DNA from: Defluviibacillus sp043739385
GTDB lineage: Bacteria; Pseudomonadota; Gammaproteobacteria; Burkholderiales; Burkholderiaceae_C
Assembly: GCA_043739385.1 (NCBI GenBank)
Contig: JAYUED010000144.1
Location: 1-64,000, forward strand
Length of the DNA stretch: 64,000 nucleotides
Direction: 5' to 3'
In this document: in pieces, positions 9,413 through 18,300 of the stretch
How positions within the stretch are numbered: the stretch's first letter is position 1
How the letters are laid out: every line of letters begins with the position of its first letter
Notes under the pieces: generated by a model
The model's input: only the letters and a program-made list of their open reading frames with translations
What the model was told of the DNA's origin: nothing
Database searches by the model: none
Position numbers and translations under genes: made by a program

Positions 9413-10434
9413 TTCCACTCTCCGTACTCGACCTCTCCCCTATTTTGGCGGGCAGTGATGCAGCCCAATCCTTCCGTAATAGCCTGAGCTTGGCCCAACA
9501 TGCTGAAAAATGGGGCTATCAACGCTACTGGCTGGCTGAGCACCACGGTATGCCGGGTATTGCCAGCGCGGCTACTGCTGTGTTGATAGCCCATGTGGCT
9601 GCGGGCACTCAAACGATTCGCGTGGGTGCGGGCGGCATCATGTTGCCCAACCATTCACCGCTGGTAATTGCCGAGCAATTTGGTACGCTGGAATCCTTAC
9701 ATCCAGGCCGCATTGATTTGGGCCTGGGTCGCGCCCCAGGGTCCGATCAAATTACCGCCCGTGCACTGCGCCGCAATCTGGAATCTGACGCAGACGAATT
9801 CCCGCGTGATGTGATTGAATTGCAAGACTATTTCTCTGACACCCCGCAGCAAGGCGTGCGCGCTGTGCCAGGCACAGGTCTGAAGGTCCCACTTTGGATA
9901 CTGGGTTCCAGCCTCTTTGGCGCACAGCTCGCTGCAGCCCTCGGTCTGCCATTTGCCTTCGCCTCGCACTTTGCGCCCCAGCAAATGATGCAAGCTATTG
10001 CCATTTACCGCGCCAACTTCAAGCCAGCTCAACAAGCGAATCAATACCAGCGGATGAGCAAACCTCACGTTATGTTGGGCTTTAATGTGTTTGCAGCTGA
10101 TACCGATGAAGAAGCAGCCTTCCGTGCGACCTCATGGCAACAGGCGTTTGTGAACCTGCGCAGCGGTCGCCCAGGCAAACTACCCCCGCCGGTTCATGGG
10201 TATGCGCAAAGCGTGGGCCCGCAAGAACATGCTCTGCTGCAAAGCGTGTTGTCTTGCTCTGCCATTGGAGCCATCGATACCGTACGCGAGACGATGCAGG
10301 CATTTATCGCCCACACCGGTGCCGATGAACTGATGTTGACCAGCGGTATTTTTGACCATACAGCGCGACTGCGGTCGTATGAGATCGTTGCTGAAATCGC
10401 CGCCGAATCTACAGCGACGGTTGAACCCGCCTAA
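9409..10434 (+). CDS. LLM-class flavin-dependent oxidoreductase (YhbW/MsnO8-like)
   Basis: A luciferase-like monooxygenase fold protein of 341 residues that would use reduced FMN or F420-like cofactor; proteobacterial members usually take FMN. Supporting segments are LDLSPILAG at the N-terminus, WLAEHHGMPGIASAA, VGAGGIMLPNHSPL and GRIDLGLGRAPG, which are highly characteristic of the YhbW subgroup. The substrate is unknown. Its ATG overlaps the TGA of the upstream cyclic-di-GMP protein, yet there is no functional link I can name. It ends four bases into the convergent mnmH gene. Confidence 0.88.
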   Translation: MIPLSVLDLSPILAGSDAAQSFRNSLSLAQHAEKWGYQRYWLAEHHGMPGIASAATAVLIAHVAAGTQTIRVGAGGIMLPNHSPLVIAEQFGTLESLHPGRIDLGLGRAPGSDQITARALRRNLESDADEFPRDVIELQDYFSDTPQQGVRAVPGTGLKVPLWILGSSLFGAQLAAALGLPFAFASHFAPQQMMQAIAIYRANFKPAQQANQYQRMSKPHVMLGFNVFAADTDEEAAFRATSWQQAFVNLRSGRPGKLPPPVHGYAQSVGPQEHALLQSVLSCSAIGAIDTVRETMQAFIAHTGADELMLTSGIFDHTARLRSYEIVAEIAAESTATVEPA

Positions 10435-11480
10435 GACAAAGGTAAGGCCACCACGGCCTGCGCTAAAGCGGCTATCCCATCAGGAGATAAATCGTCACTG
10501 GGCAGCGTCTGTCGCTGCGTCCAGGACACAAAGTTTTTACTCTGCGAACGGGCGTACTGCAAGTCATAGTGAAGCGTCAGCAATTCTGGCACCAGCGCAG
10601 CAAAATCGCCTGACCGTGCCCAACCCTGCCAGCGCTCCATGACCTCAGTACTGTGCAGCGCTTTTAAAAAACCGATTTGCCGGGCCAAGGCCTCCCGGTC
10701 ATCGCCAACGTAAGCATAGTCGCGCAGAAGGTAAGCTTGGCGCGCAGCGGGGGTAGCGTCAATCTCAATGCAGGGACTGGCGCGCAGACGCATCAGCAGC
10801 GGCTCGGGCACCTGAAGGCGACCAATTTTTCGGCTTTCAGCTTCTACGTAGACAGGTCGCGTCAAATCAAATTTCTCTAGCGCCGCTGCGACATGAGTCT
10901 CAAACCCGGTTTGCGACGGTTGCGGTGAGCCCGGCACATTCCCTAGCAGCGAGCCTTTGTGGTTCGCCAAGTCTTCCAAATCAAGCACCTGCTGCCCTAA
11001 CAGTGCCAAGGCTTGCAGTACTCGGGTCTTGGCGCTGCCTGTGGCACCGGCAATGACGTGCAATTGAAGCTGAGGACTGAGTGCCTCCAGCTGGTCAATC
11101 ACATGGCGGCGCCAGCCTTTGTACCCCCCCGAAAGCTGCTGCGCATCCCACCCCACCATACGCAGCACCGTCGTCATGGAGCCGCTGCGCATACCGCCAC
11201 GCCAGCAGTACACCAGGGGCTTCCATTTCGCAGGCTTATCGGCAAAAGTCTCGCGCAGATGGCGTGCAATGTTTTCGGCCGCCATGGCACCACCGATGCG
11301 GCGGGCATCAAATGAGCTGACCTGCTTGTACATCGTGCCAACGGTATGGCGCTGATCATCATCGAGCACAGGGCAATTGATAGCACCAGGAATATGGTCA
11401 ATGGCAAATTCAGCGGGTGAACGGGCATCGATCACCGTGTCAAACTCATGGCGGTTGGCTACGTAAACTGGCGCTCTCAT
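10431..11480 (-). CDS. mnmH: tRNA 2-selenouridine synthase MnmH (SelU/YbbB)
   Basis: Converts 2-thiouridine at the wobble position of certain tRNAs (Lys, Glu, Gln) to geranylated and then 2-selenouridine, using selenophosphate from SelD. The 349-residue length matches the family. The N-terminal rhodanese domain has VIDARSPAEF and the catalytic-cysteine loop CWRGGMRSG (Cys92). The C-terminal P-loop domain has GATGSAKT at residues 145-152. SelD is not in this window. It is convergent with the luciferase-like gene (four-base overlap) and divergent from an MFS transporter. Confidence 0.93.
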   Translation of the reverse strand: MRAPVYVANRHEFDTVIDARSPAEFAIDHIPGAINCPVLDDDQRHTVGTMYKQVSSFDARRIGGAMAAENIARHLRETFADKPAKWKPLVYCWRGGMRSGSMTTVLRMVGWDAQQLSGGYKGWRRHVIDQLEALSPQLQLHVIAGATGSAKTRVLQALALLGQQVLDLEDLANHKGSLLGNVPGSPQPSQTGFETHVAAALEKFDLTRPVYVEAESRKIGRLQVPEPLLMRLRASPCIEIDATPAARQAYLLRDYAYVGDDREALARQIGFLKALHSTEVMERWQGWARSGDFAALVPELLTLHYDLQYARSQSKNFVSWTQRQTLPSDDLSPDGIAALAQAVVALPLS

Positions 11481-11561
11481 AGGAGCACCTTGGTAACGAC
11501 AAGCTCGGCAAGCTTGGCAAACTCAGCAAGCGCAGCAGGTGCAGGCACAATTCCCCACAAC

Positions 11562-12842
11562 ATGACATCCATTACAAAACCCATAACAACGACCCCTTTG
11601 ACGCACAACAGTGCTGGCGGGGGCAGGATAGCACCCCAAGGACGTTGGGCCGTCGCGATCGCAGGCCTCGCAGCACTCGCAGTGGCCATGGGCATTGGCC
11701 GCTTTGCATTCACCCCGTTGCTACCCATGATGCTGCACGATCAGGTAATCGATCTGCACGCAGCCAGTTGGCTCGCCAGCGCCAACTACGTGGGTTATTT
11801 GGTGGGTGCATTGCTGTGTACGTTTCAGCCCTTGATTTGGCGTAAATTCAGTTTTCTTGCGCCCGTGCAGCCCGCCCGCTGCGTGCGTGCAGGACTGGTC
11901 GCAACATGCTTGCTAACGCTAGGTATGGCAATCCCTCTGCCTGTACTGTGGCCGGTACTCCGGTTTGCTGCGGGTGTGGCCAGCGCACTGGTATTTGTGT
12001 ACACATCAGGGTGGTGCTTAGCGCGCTTGTCACGGTTGAACGTTCCCTCCATGGGCGGGATGATCTACACCGGCCCGGGGGGCGGTATTGTTTTGAGTGG
12101 TTTGATCGCGACTGCGATGGTGGCGGTGCAATGGACTTCGGCTGCTGGTTGGCTCATTTTTGGCACACTGGCAGTGGTACTGACTGTTGGGGTGTGGCCT
12201 ATTTTCAAACACCATGCAGACGACAGTCCACAAGCCCCTTCAGTGACTACAGCCAGCACGCCGGTAGTAACTGCAGGCCACACCGAAGTCGCTCTACTGG
12301 CGCTAGCTTACGGTCTGGCCGGTTTTGGCTACATCATCACTGCCACTTTTTTACCGGTGATCGCCCGCTCCGCCTTACCTGGTTCGGCGTGGCTAGACCT
12401 GTTTTGGCCCATCTTAGGTCTAGGGGTCATCATTGGCGCACTGGTGGCCTCGCGCATTCCTGCCGGGGGTGATCGGCGTAAGCTGCTGGCCTTTTGCTAC
12501 GTACTGCAAGCGCTGGGCGTTATCACCAGTGTGCTTTGGCCGACATTACCCGGCTTTGCGGTTGGCAGCTTGTTACTGGGTCTACCCTTCACGGCCATCA
12601 CGTTTTTCGCCATGCAAGAGGTACGCCGCATTCGCCCTTGGGCTGCACCCAGTTTTATGGGCCTGCTAACTGCAATTTACGGCCTGGGACAAATTGCAGG
12701 GCCACCACTGACCTCATGGCTGATTCAGCGCAGCGGCGCTGGGGCCGGATTCACCCTGTCACTTGAAATTGCCGCGACCACGCTAATTGCTGGCAGTGCG
12801 GTATATGGCGTGATGGTCTGGGTTTACCCTGCGCGGCGCTAA
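11562..12842 (+). CDS. YbfB/YjiJ family MFS transporter
   Basis: A 12-helix major facilitator protein of about 426 residues. AMGIGRFAFTPLLPMM in the first helix and GPGGGIVLSGL in the middle of the protein are typical of the YbfB/YjiJ family, whose substrates are mostly unknown. I start at ATG 11562; an earlier in-frame ATG at 11448 would lie inside the divergent mnmH gene and adds only a low-complexity Ser/Thr/Ala stretch. Neither start has a strong ribosome-binding site. The conserved part begins about 30 residues after the chosen start. Confidence 0.85.
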   Translation: MTSITKPITTTPLTHNSAGGGRIAPQGRWAVAIAGLAALAVAMGIGRFAFTPLLPMMLHDQVIDLHAASWLASANYVGYLVGALLCTFQPLIWRKFSFLAPVQPARCVRAGLVATCLLTLGMAIPLPVLWPVLRFAAGVASALVFVYTSGWCLARLSRLNVPSMGGMIYTGPGGGIVLSGLIATAMVAVQWTSAAGWLIFGTLAVVLTVGVWPIFKHHADDSPQAPSVTTASTPVVTAGHTEVALLALAYGLAGFGYIITATFLPVIARSALPGSAWLDLFWPILGLGVIIGALVASRIPAGGDRRKLLAFCYVLQALGVITSVLWPTLPGFAVGSLLLGLPFTAITFFAMQEVRRIRPWAAPSFMGLLTAIYGLGQIAGPPLTSWLIQRSGAGAGFTLSLEIAATTLIAGSAVYGVMVWVYPARR

Positions 12843-12898
12843 ACCGTAGGCTGTACCGCACAAACATGCCGCACTTAATTACATACTTGGCTAATTAA

Positions 12899-13924
12899 TT
12901 AAAAGTAAAGCACCAGCACTTCGGCTACTGCACCTTCACTCATCACAGGTATGGTCAGCATGGATTGCAAGCCTGCTGCCTTTGCCGAGGTACCAACCCC
13001 CGGCTCATCGAACGCATGTTCAGTGATTTGTGGCACCCCACTCATAAATGCACTGGCGATCACCCCCCAGGTGGCAGCCCTGCTCGTCCGATCGCTGCTG
13101 CTCATCGTTGCTTTGTAGGCCCCCAGCGCCAAACCCTCCGTGAGTAACGGCAGCTGACCAGACGCTTCACAGAAGCCAAAACGCCGCGCCATACGCTCCA
13201 TAGAAGCATCAGGGGCCCAAATTTCCACCCGGCGAGCAATTGGCGTTGTTAGCGCAGACAGGAATGCCACCACATAGTTATCGTGCGTGGTGACCGCGCA
13301 AGGCATTGCCAAACCACGGGTAATGCCCGATTCAGCTGCCGCTTGGGCCCGTAAAAAGTGGGTGGATTGCGTCAAGTCTTCCATGAACACTGTAGCGTCC
13401 TGCTGCCACGCCATGCCGGGGAGTCCAAAGCCTCTGGGCAAAAAGGCCTCACGCGAAAGAGCTTCAAGTGTGCTGGCAGGCTCGCCGGTCGGCGTGCCGT
13501 AATAGCCGTCCACCAAAGTCATATCGGGGGTAACTCGGGCTTTGTTGCGCCACAACTCAATCGCACCTGCATGCGCCTGAGGCGAGCCGCAAAACAACAC
13601 TACAACGGCACGCAATTCCTCATTTGCAAAAATCGGAATCGCCAGCGCGCAGCACAAACCTGCGGCCTTGGCTGCTGCCGTACGGCGAAAGCCACTGCCT
13701 TCCCATTGACTGATAAGTACCGGTACGCCCTGTTCCCAGGCTTGTCCGGGAAGACCTTCCCCACGGCCAAAGCACAACGGCGCGCTGACAGCACCAAGTC
13801 GTGGCGCTTCACGGTAAAGACCGCCGCCAAATTCCAGCAGAGAGCCGTCGGTAGTAGGAACCCAGATTTCATTGGCACGAATGAAGGTGGAGGTGATTGA
13901 AGCGTTCATGCCAACATTTAGCAA
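12899..13924 (-). CDS. Protein of three GAF-like domains, no output domain
   Basis: A 341-residue cytosolic protein. Two clear GAF-type units carry GEGLPGQAWEQGVPV and FGLPGMAWQQDATVF, each followed by AAxxAG and a short strand (ALAIPIF, GLAMPC). A third, more divergent unit near the C-terminus carries FMSGVPQI and a similar strand (MLTIPVM). GAF domains bind small ligands or chromophores; no kinase, cyclase or DNA-binding part is attached, so the ligand and output partner are unknown. The start could be ATG 13924 or the ATG at 13909; neither has a clear ribosome-binding site. It lies between convergent MFS and same-strand aminotransferase genes. Confidence 0.75.
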   Translation of the reverse strand: MLNVGMNASITSTFIRANEIWVPTTDGSLLEFGGGLYREAPRLGAVSAPLCFGRGEGLPGQAWEQGVPVLISQWEGSGFRRTAAAKAAGLCCALAIPIFANEELRAVVVLFCGSPQAHAGAIELWRNKARVTPDMTLVDGYYGTPTGEPASTLEALSREAFLPRGFGLPGMAWQQDATVFMEDLTQSTHFLRAQAAAESGITRGLAMPCAVTTHDNYVVAFLSALTTPIARRVEIWAPDASMERMARRFGFCEASGQLPLLTEGLALGAYKATMSSSDRTSRAATWGVIASAFMSGVPQITEHAFDEPGVGTSAKAAGLQSMLTIPVMSEGAVAEVLVLYF

Positions 13925-13961
13925 TATACGCGCCAGATTGATTAATCACCGTGTTTTATGT

Positions 13962-15182
13962 TCACAGCGCAGCCCCAAGGCGCGCTATACCTTCAGTAAT
14001 TTTCGCCACATCTGCCGTCGCAAAGCTGAGCCGGAGCGTCGCCAAGTCGGGGTTTGCGCAGTAGAACGGTGCGCCTGGCACAAAGGCCACACCTTTTTCA
14101 ATCGCCCGTTTGGCCAAGTCATTGCCATTGGCCAGTTTTCCGCCAGCCCCTGTTAGCCGTGCCCAGACAAACAGGCCACCCTGCGGCTGAACAAACTCAA
14201 TTGCGTCGCCCAGATGCTGGCGCAGACTGTCGCCCATGGCTTGGGCGCGTTCGGCATAGACGCGGCGTACCTTGTCCAGCGTACCGGGCATACGACCTGA
14301 CTTAAGGTACTGCGCCGCCGTAGCTTGCGCAAAGGTGCTGGTGTGGGCATCGCTGAACTGCTTGCACATGGTGGCATTGGCCAGCAGCGCTGGCGGTGCG
14401 ATCATCCAACCCACCCGCAGGCCGGGGCTGAGAACTTTGCTCAAACTACCGCAATGCGCAAGCAACTCACGGCTGCCGGGCACGCTGTCACTCAAGGCCA
14501 ACATGGAGGGTGGCGGAGCCTCGCCAAAGTACAAGTCCCCATAAGGGTCATCTTCAACAATCAAGGTGTTGTACTTCACCGCCAGTGCCAGCACACGTTT
14601 GCGCCGCTCTAGGCTCAGGAGTGCGCCACTAGGGTTACCGAAGGTGGGAATCAGGTATACGAATTTAGGCTTGTGCTCGGCAATGAGTCGCTCCAACGCA
14701 TCAGTGTTCACCCCGTGGTCATCAATCGGTGCGCTGATGAGTTCAGCCCCATAGAGACGAAAGCATTGGATGGTGGCGAGAAAGGTAGGGCCTTCAACGA
14801 TAACTTTGTCCCCAGGATTAATGAGCGTCTTGCCCAACAAATCCAGGCCCTGCTGGCTACCAGTGGTAACGATCAAGCCTTCAGGAGCCAAGTTCTTGAC
14901 GCCTTTGCTGGTCATGAACGCTGCCAATTGTTCACGCAGCGGGTTGTAGCCTTCGGTGGCACCGTACTGAAGCGCAGCACCGGGTTCTTGCATTAAAGCT
15001 GCGTTAATCGCTTCGCGAATACCTTCAACATCAAACATTGCGCTGTCAGGGAAGCCCCCAGCGAAACTGATGATGCCGGGCTTGCCAAGAAGCTTGAAAA
15101 GCTCACGGATAGCAGAAGTTTCAACATTACGAAGACGGTCTGCAAACTCAAGAGATGCAGGCAAAGGAAGAGACTGGGACAT
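13962..15182 (-). CDS. PLP-dependent aminotransferase, fold type I (LysN/2-aminoadipate type)
   Basis: Transfers an amino group between an amino acid and a 2-oxo acid, probably 2-oxoglutarate, using pyridoxal phosphate. The 406-residue chain has IISFAGGFPDSAMF, LQYGATEGYNPLREQL, VEDDPYGDLYF and SLSKVLSPGLRVGW, the last holding the cofactor lysine near residue 247. This pattern fits the 2-aminoadipate/aromatic aminotransferase group. I start at ATG 15182, preceded by GTGAG; an upstream in-frame extension to 15254 adds nonconserved residues. It is divergent from the glutamate dehydrogenase gene at 15339, so the two may share a control region and a role in glutamate/2-oxoglutarate balance. Confidence 0.88.
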   Translation of the reverse strand: MSQSLPLPASLEFADRLRNVETSAIRELFKLLGKPGIISFAGGFPDSAMFDVEGIREAINAALMQEPGAALQYGATEGYNPLREQLAAFMTSKGVKNLAPEGLIVTTGSQQGLDLLGKTLINPGDKVIVEGPTFLATIQCFRLYGAELISAPIDDHGVNTDALERLIAEHKPKFVYLIPTFGNPSGALLSLERRKRVLALAVKYNTLIVEDDPYGDLYFGEAPPPSMLALSDSVPGSRELLAHCGSLSKVLSPGLRVGWMIAPPALLANATMCKQFSDAHTSTFAQATAAQYLKSGRMPGTLDKVRRVYAERAQAMGDSLRQHLGDAIEFVQPQGGLFVWARLTGAGGKLANGNDLAKRAIEKGVAFVPGAPFYCANPDLATLRLSFATADVAKITEGIARLGAAL

Positions 15183-15338
15183 GGTTTTTCTCACTTTCTG
15201 ATACCTATTGTCTCTCATGCAACTCCAGCATAAGGCCATGAATGCACCTTGCAAACCTACTCAAAACAGGTTTGTATCCCTAGAATTTCCGACACTCACA
15301 CTGACATTCAATCTCACTGATCGACACAAGGCAAACGC

Positions 15339-18300
15339 ATGACTCAATCATCAAACCCCAGCGTCCCACTCTTGGAGCTTCTTACTTACAGCACCGAGCA
15401 CGCAGGCCCTGCTGGAGCCAATCAAAACGGTTTTATCTCGGCTTATTTCGAGAATACCGACCCTGAAGAGATGGTTTCTCGCGGCTCAGCTACTCTGTTT
15501 GCCGTCGCTAACGCACACTGGCGACTGCTGGACACTCCCCGTGCAGCCCACAGCGCCAAACATAGCGCCAAGGTGCGCGTATTCAATCCAACGCTGGCTG
15601 AAGACGGATTTGTGTGCGAGCACACGGTTGTGCAAATCGTCAACGACAACATGCCGTTTTTGGTCGATTCGGTAACGATGGCGATCAATCGAACAGGCCG
15701 GACTGCGCACTGGATGGTCCATCCGCTGGTGAGCGTGACACGCGATACGCAGGGACGAATTACCAACGTCAGCACCGTCACTGCGGCGACCAGTGCAGGC
15801 CAAACCCATCCCGTTGAATCGCTGATTTTGGTGGAGTGCGACCGGATCGTCGGTGTCGCTGACCAGCAGACACTGGCCGATGAACTCACCCGTGTGCTGG
15901 GTGATGTGCGCAGCACGGTATTGGACTGGCCCGCCATGCTGGCGCGCGTGCAAACAGTGATTGCCGAGTCTAGCCACGCTCCGCTGACGCCTTCCAATCG
16001 CGAAGAAGGTATCGCTTTTTTGCGCTGGCTGGAGAACAAGCACTTCACATTCTTGGGTGCCCGTGAATACGACCTGCACCGTGAAACTGATATCGTCACC
16101 CTGATTGCCCGTAAGGACTCAGGCCTGGGCCTTTTGCGCGGTGCCTCGCAAACAACAGAAACAGCAGATACCGTGCTACCGCCTGAAGCCGTGTCGCTGA
16201 TGGAATCAAGTGAACTGGTGCTCGTCACCAAAGCCATGACGCGCTCCACCGTCCACCGTCCTGCATGGCTGGACTACATCGCCGTCAAGCGATTTGACGG
16301 CACGGGCAAAGTGGCGGGTGAAACTCTCTTTTTGGGCTTGTATACCTCGACCGCATATTCCGCTTCGGTCGACTCCATTCCCCAGGTTCGCCAACGCGCC
16401 GCCGATGTGATGACGATCTCTGGCGTCGTGCCCGATAGCCACGCCGCTAAATCGCTGCAAACCATTCTGGACGACTACCCGCGCGACGAACTCTTCCAGA
16501 TCGACACAGCCACACTGACCGAGCATGCCATGGGTATCTTGCGGCTGCAAGAGCGCCAGCGCACCCGCTTATTTCTGCGCGGCGACCCATTTGGCCGCTT
16601 CACCTCGGCCCTGGTGTTCGTGCCACGCGACCGCTACACCACCGAGCTGCGCGTCAAAATTAGCATGGAATTAATGAAAGCGCTGGACGGCCAGTCCATC
16701 GAATTCACCCCCATGCTGACCGACAGCCCATTGGCCCGTATTCACTACCTAGTGAGAGCAAAAAACAAAACACCGCACAACCTCAACATTACTGCGCTCG
16801 AAGCCCGCATCACCAAACTGGCCCAGCGCTGGGAAGACGATTGCACCACCGAGCTGCTGCGCGCCCACGGCGAAGGCCAGGGTCTGGCACTGGCACATCG
16901 CTTTGCGAACGCCTTCCCTACCGCTTACCGGGAAGATTTTTCTGCCCCTATGGCCGCGGAGGACGCCGATATGCTGGCCAGTTTGTCAGCCGCCGCACCG
17001 CTAGCGGTCAAGCTCTACCGCCCACTGGACGCAGCAGCAGGCACGCTGCGCTTCAAGATTTACAACACTGCGAAAGTCGCGCTTTCCGACTCGTTACCGG
17101 TGCTGGAACGCATGGGTGCACGTGTAATGGACGAACACCCTTACAGCATTGGCACTGGGTCGAGTGCCTTGTGGATTCACGATCTAGGTCTGCAACTGCC
17201 CATCAGCACCGATCTGGCCACCGTCAAAGTCCGCTTTGAAGCGCTGTTCGCCCAAGCATGGCGCGGCGAAGTCGAAAGCGACGACCTGAACCGCTTGGTA
17301 CTGACGACTGCCTTGGACGCTCGTACTATCGCAGTGCTGCGGGCCTACACCCGCTATTTCAAGCAACTGGGTTTTGCCTTCAGCCAAAGCTACATTGAAG
17401 CGACGTTAAATAAGAACGCTGCCATTGCGCAAGCCATGGCAGCGCTGTTCAACGCCCGCTTCAACCCCTCGCTTAACGACGACCGAGCAAGTGCGCAACA
17501 GCAGATCACCCAAGCCATCGAAGCCCAGCTGAGCCAAGTCGCTAGCCTGGACGAAGACCGCATTCTGCGCCAGTTTTTATCGACTATTACGGCCACATTG
17601 CGCACCAATGCTTGGCAAGTAGCTACGACTTTTGCAGCAAAACCCTATATAAGCTTCAAACTCAACCCGCGCGAGATCCCCGGCGTGCCAGAGCCCAAGC
17701 CCCTGTTTGAAATCTGGGTCTACTCGCCCCGCGTCGAAGGCGTGCATTTGCGGGGTGGCAAAGTAGCCCGCGGTGGTCTGCGCTGGTCTGACCGTCGTGA
17801 AGACTTCCGAACTGAGATTCTGGGCCTCGTCAAAGCCCAACAGGTGAAGAACACGGTAATCGTGCCCGTCGGCTCCAAAGGAGGATTTGTACTCAAAAAT
17901 GCACCTCCTGCCAGCGACCGCGAAGCCTACATGGCTGAGGGTGTGGCCTGCTACAAGCTGTTCCTTTGTGGCCTGCTGGACGTGACGGACAACGTGGCGA
18001 AAGGCGGCGTCGTACCCCCCACCCGTGTGGTGCGCCATGACGAGGACGATCCTTATCTCGTCGTGGCTGCCGATAAGGGAACGGCTACGTTCTCTGATTA
18101 CGCGAACGGCGTATCGGCAGATTATGGGTTTTGGCTGGGAGACGCATTCGCCTCGGGTGGCTCGGTAGGTTATGACCACAAAAAGATGGGTATCACCGCA
18201 CGTGGCGCTTGGGAGTCGGTGAAACGCCACTTCCGTGCTTTGGGTGTCAACACGCAAACCACTGCGTTCACCGTGGCCGGTATTGGTGACATGTCCGGCG

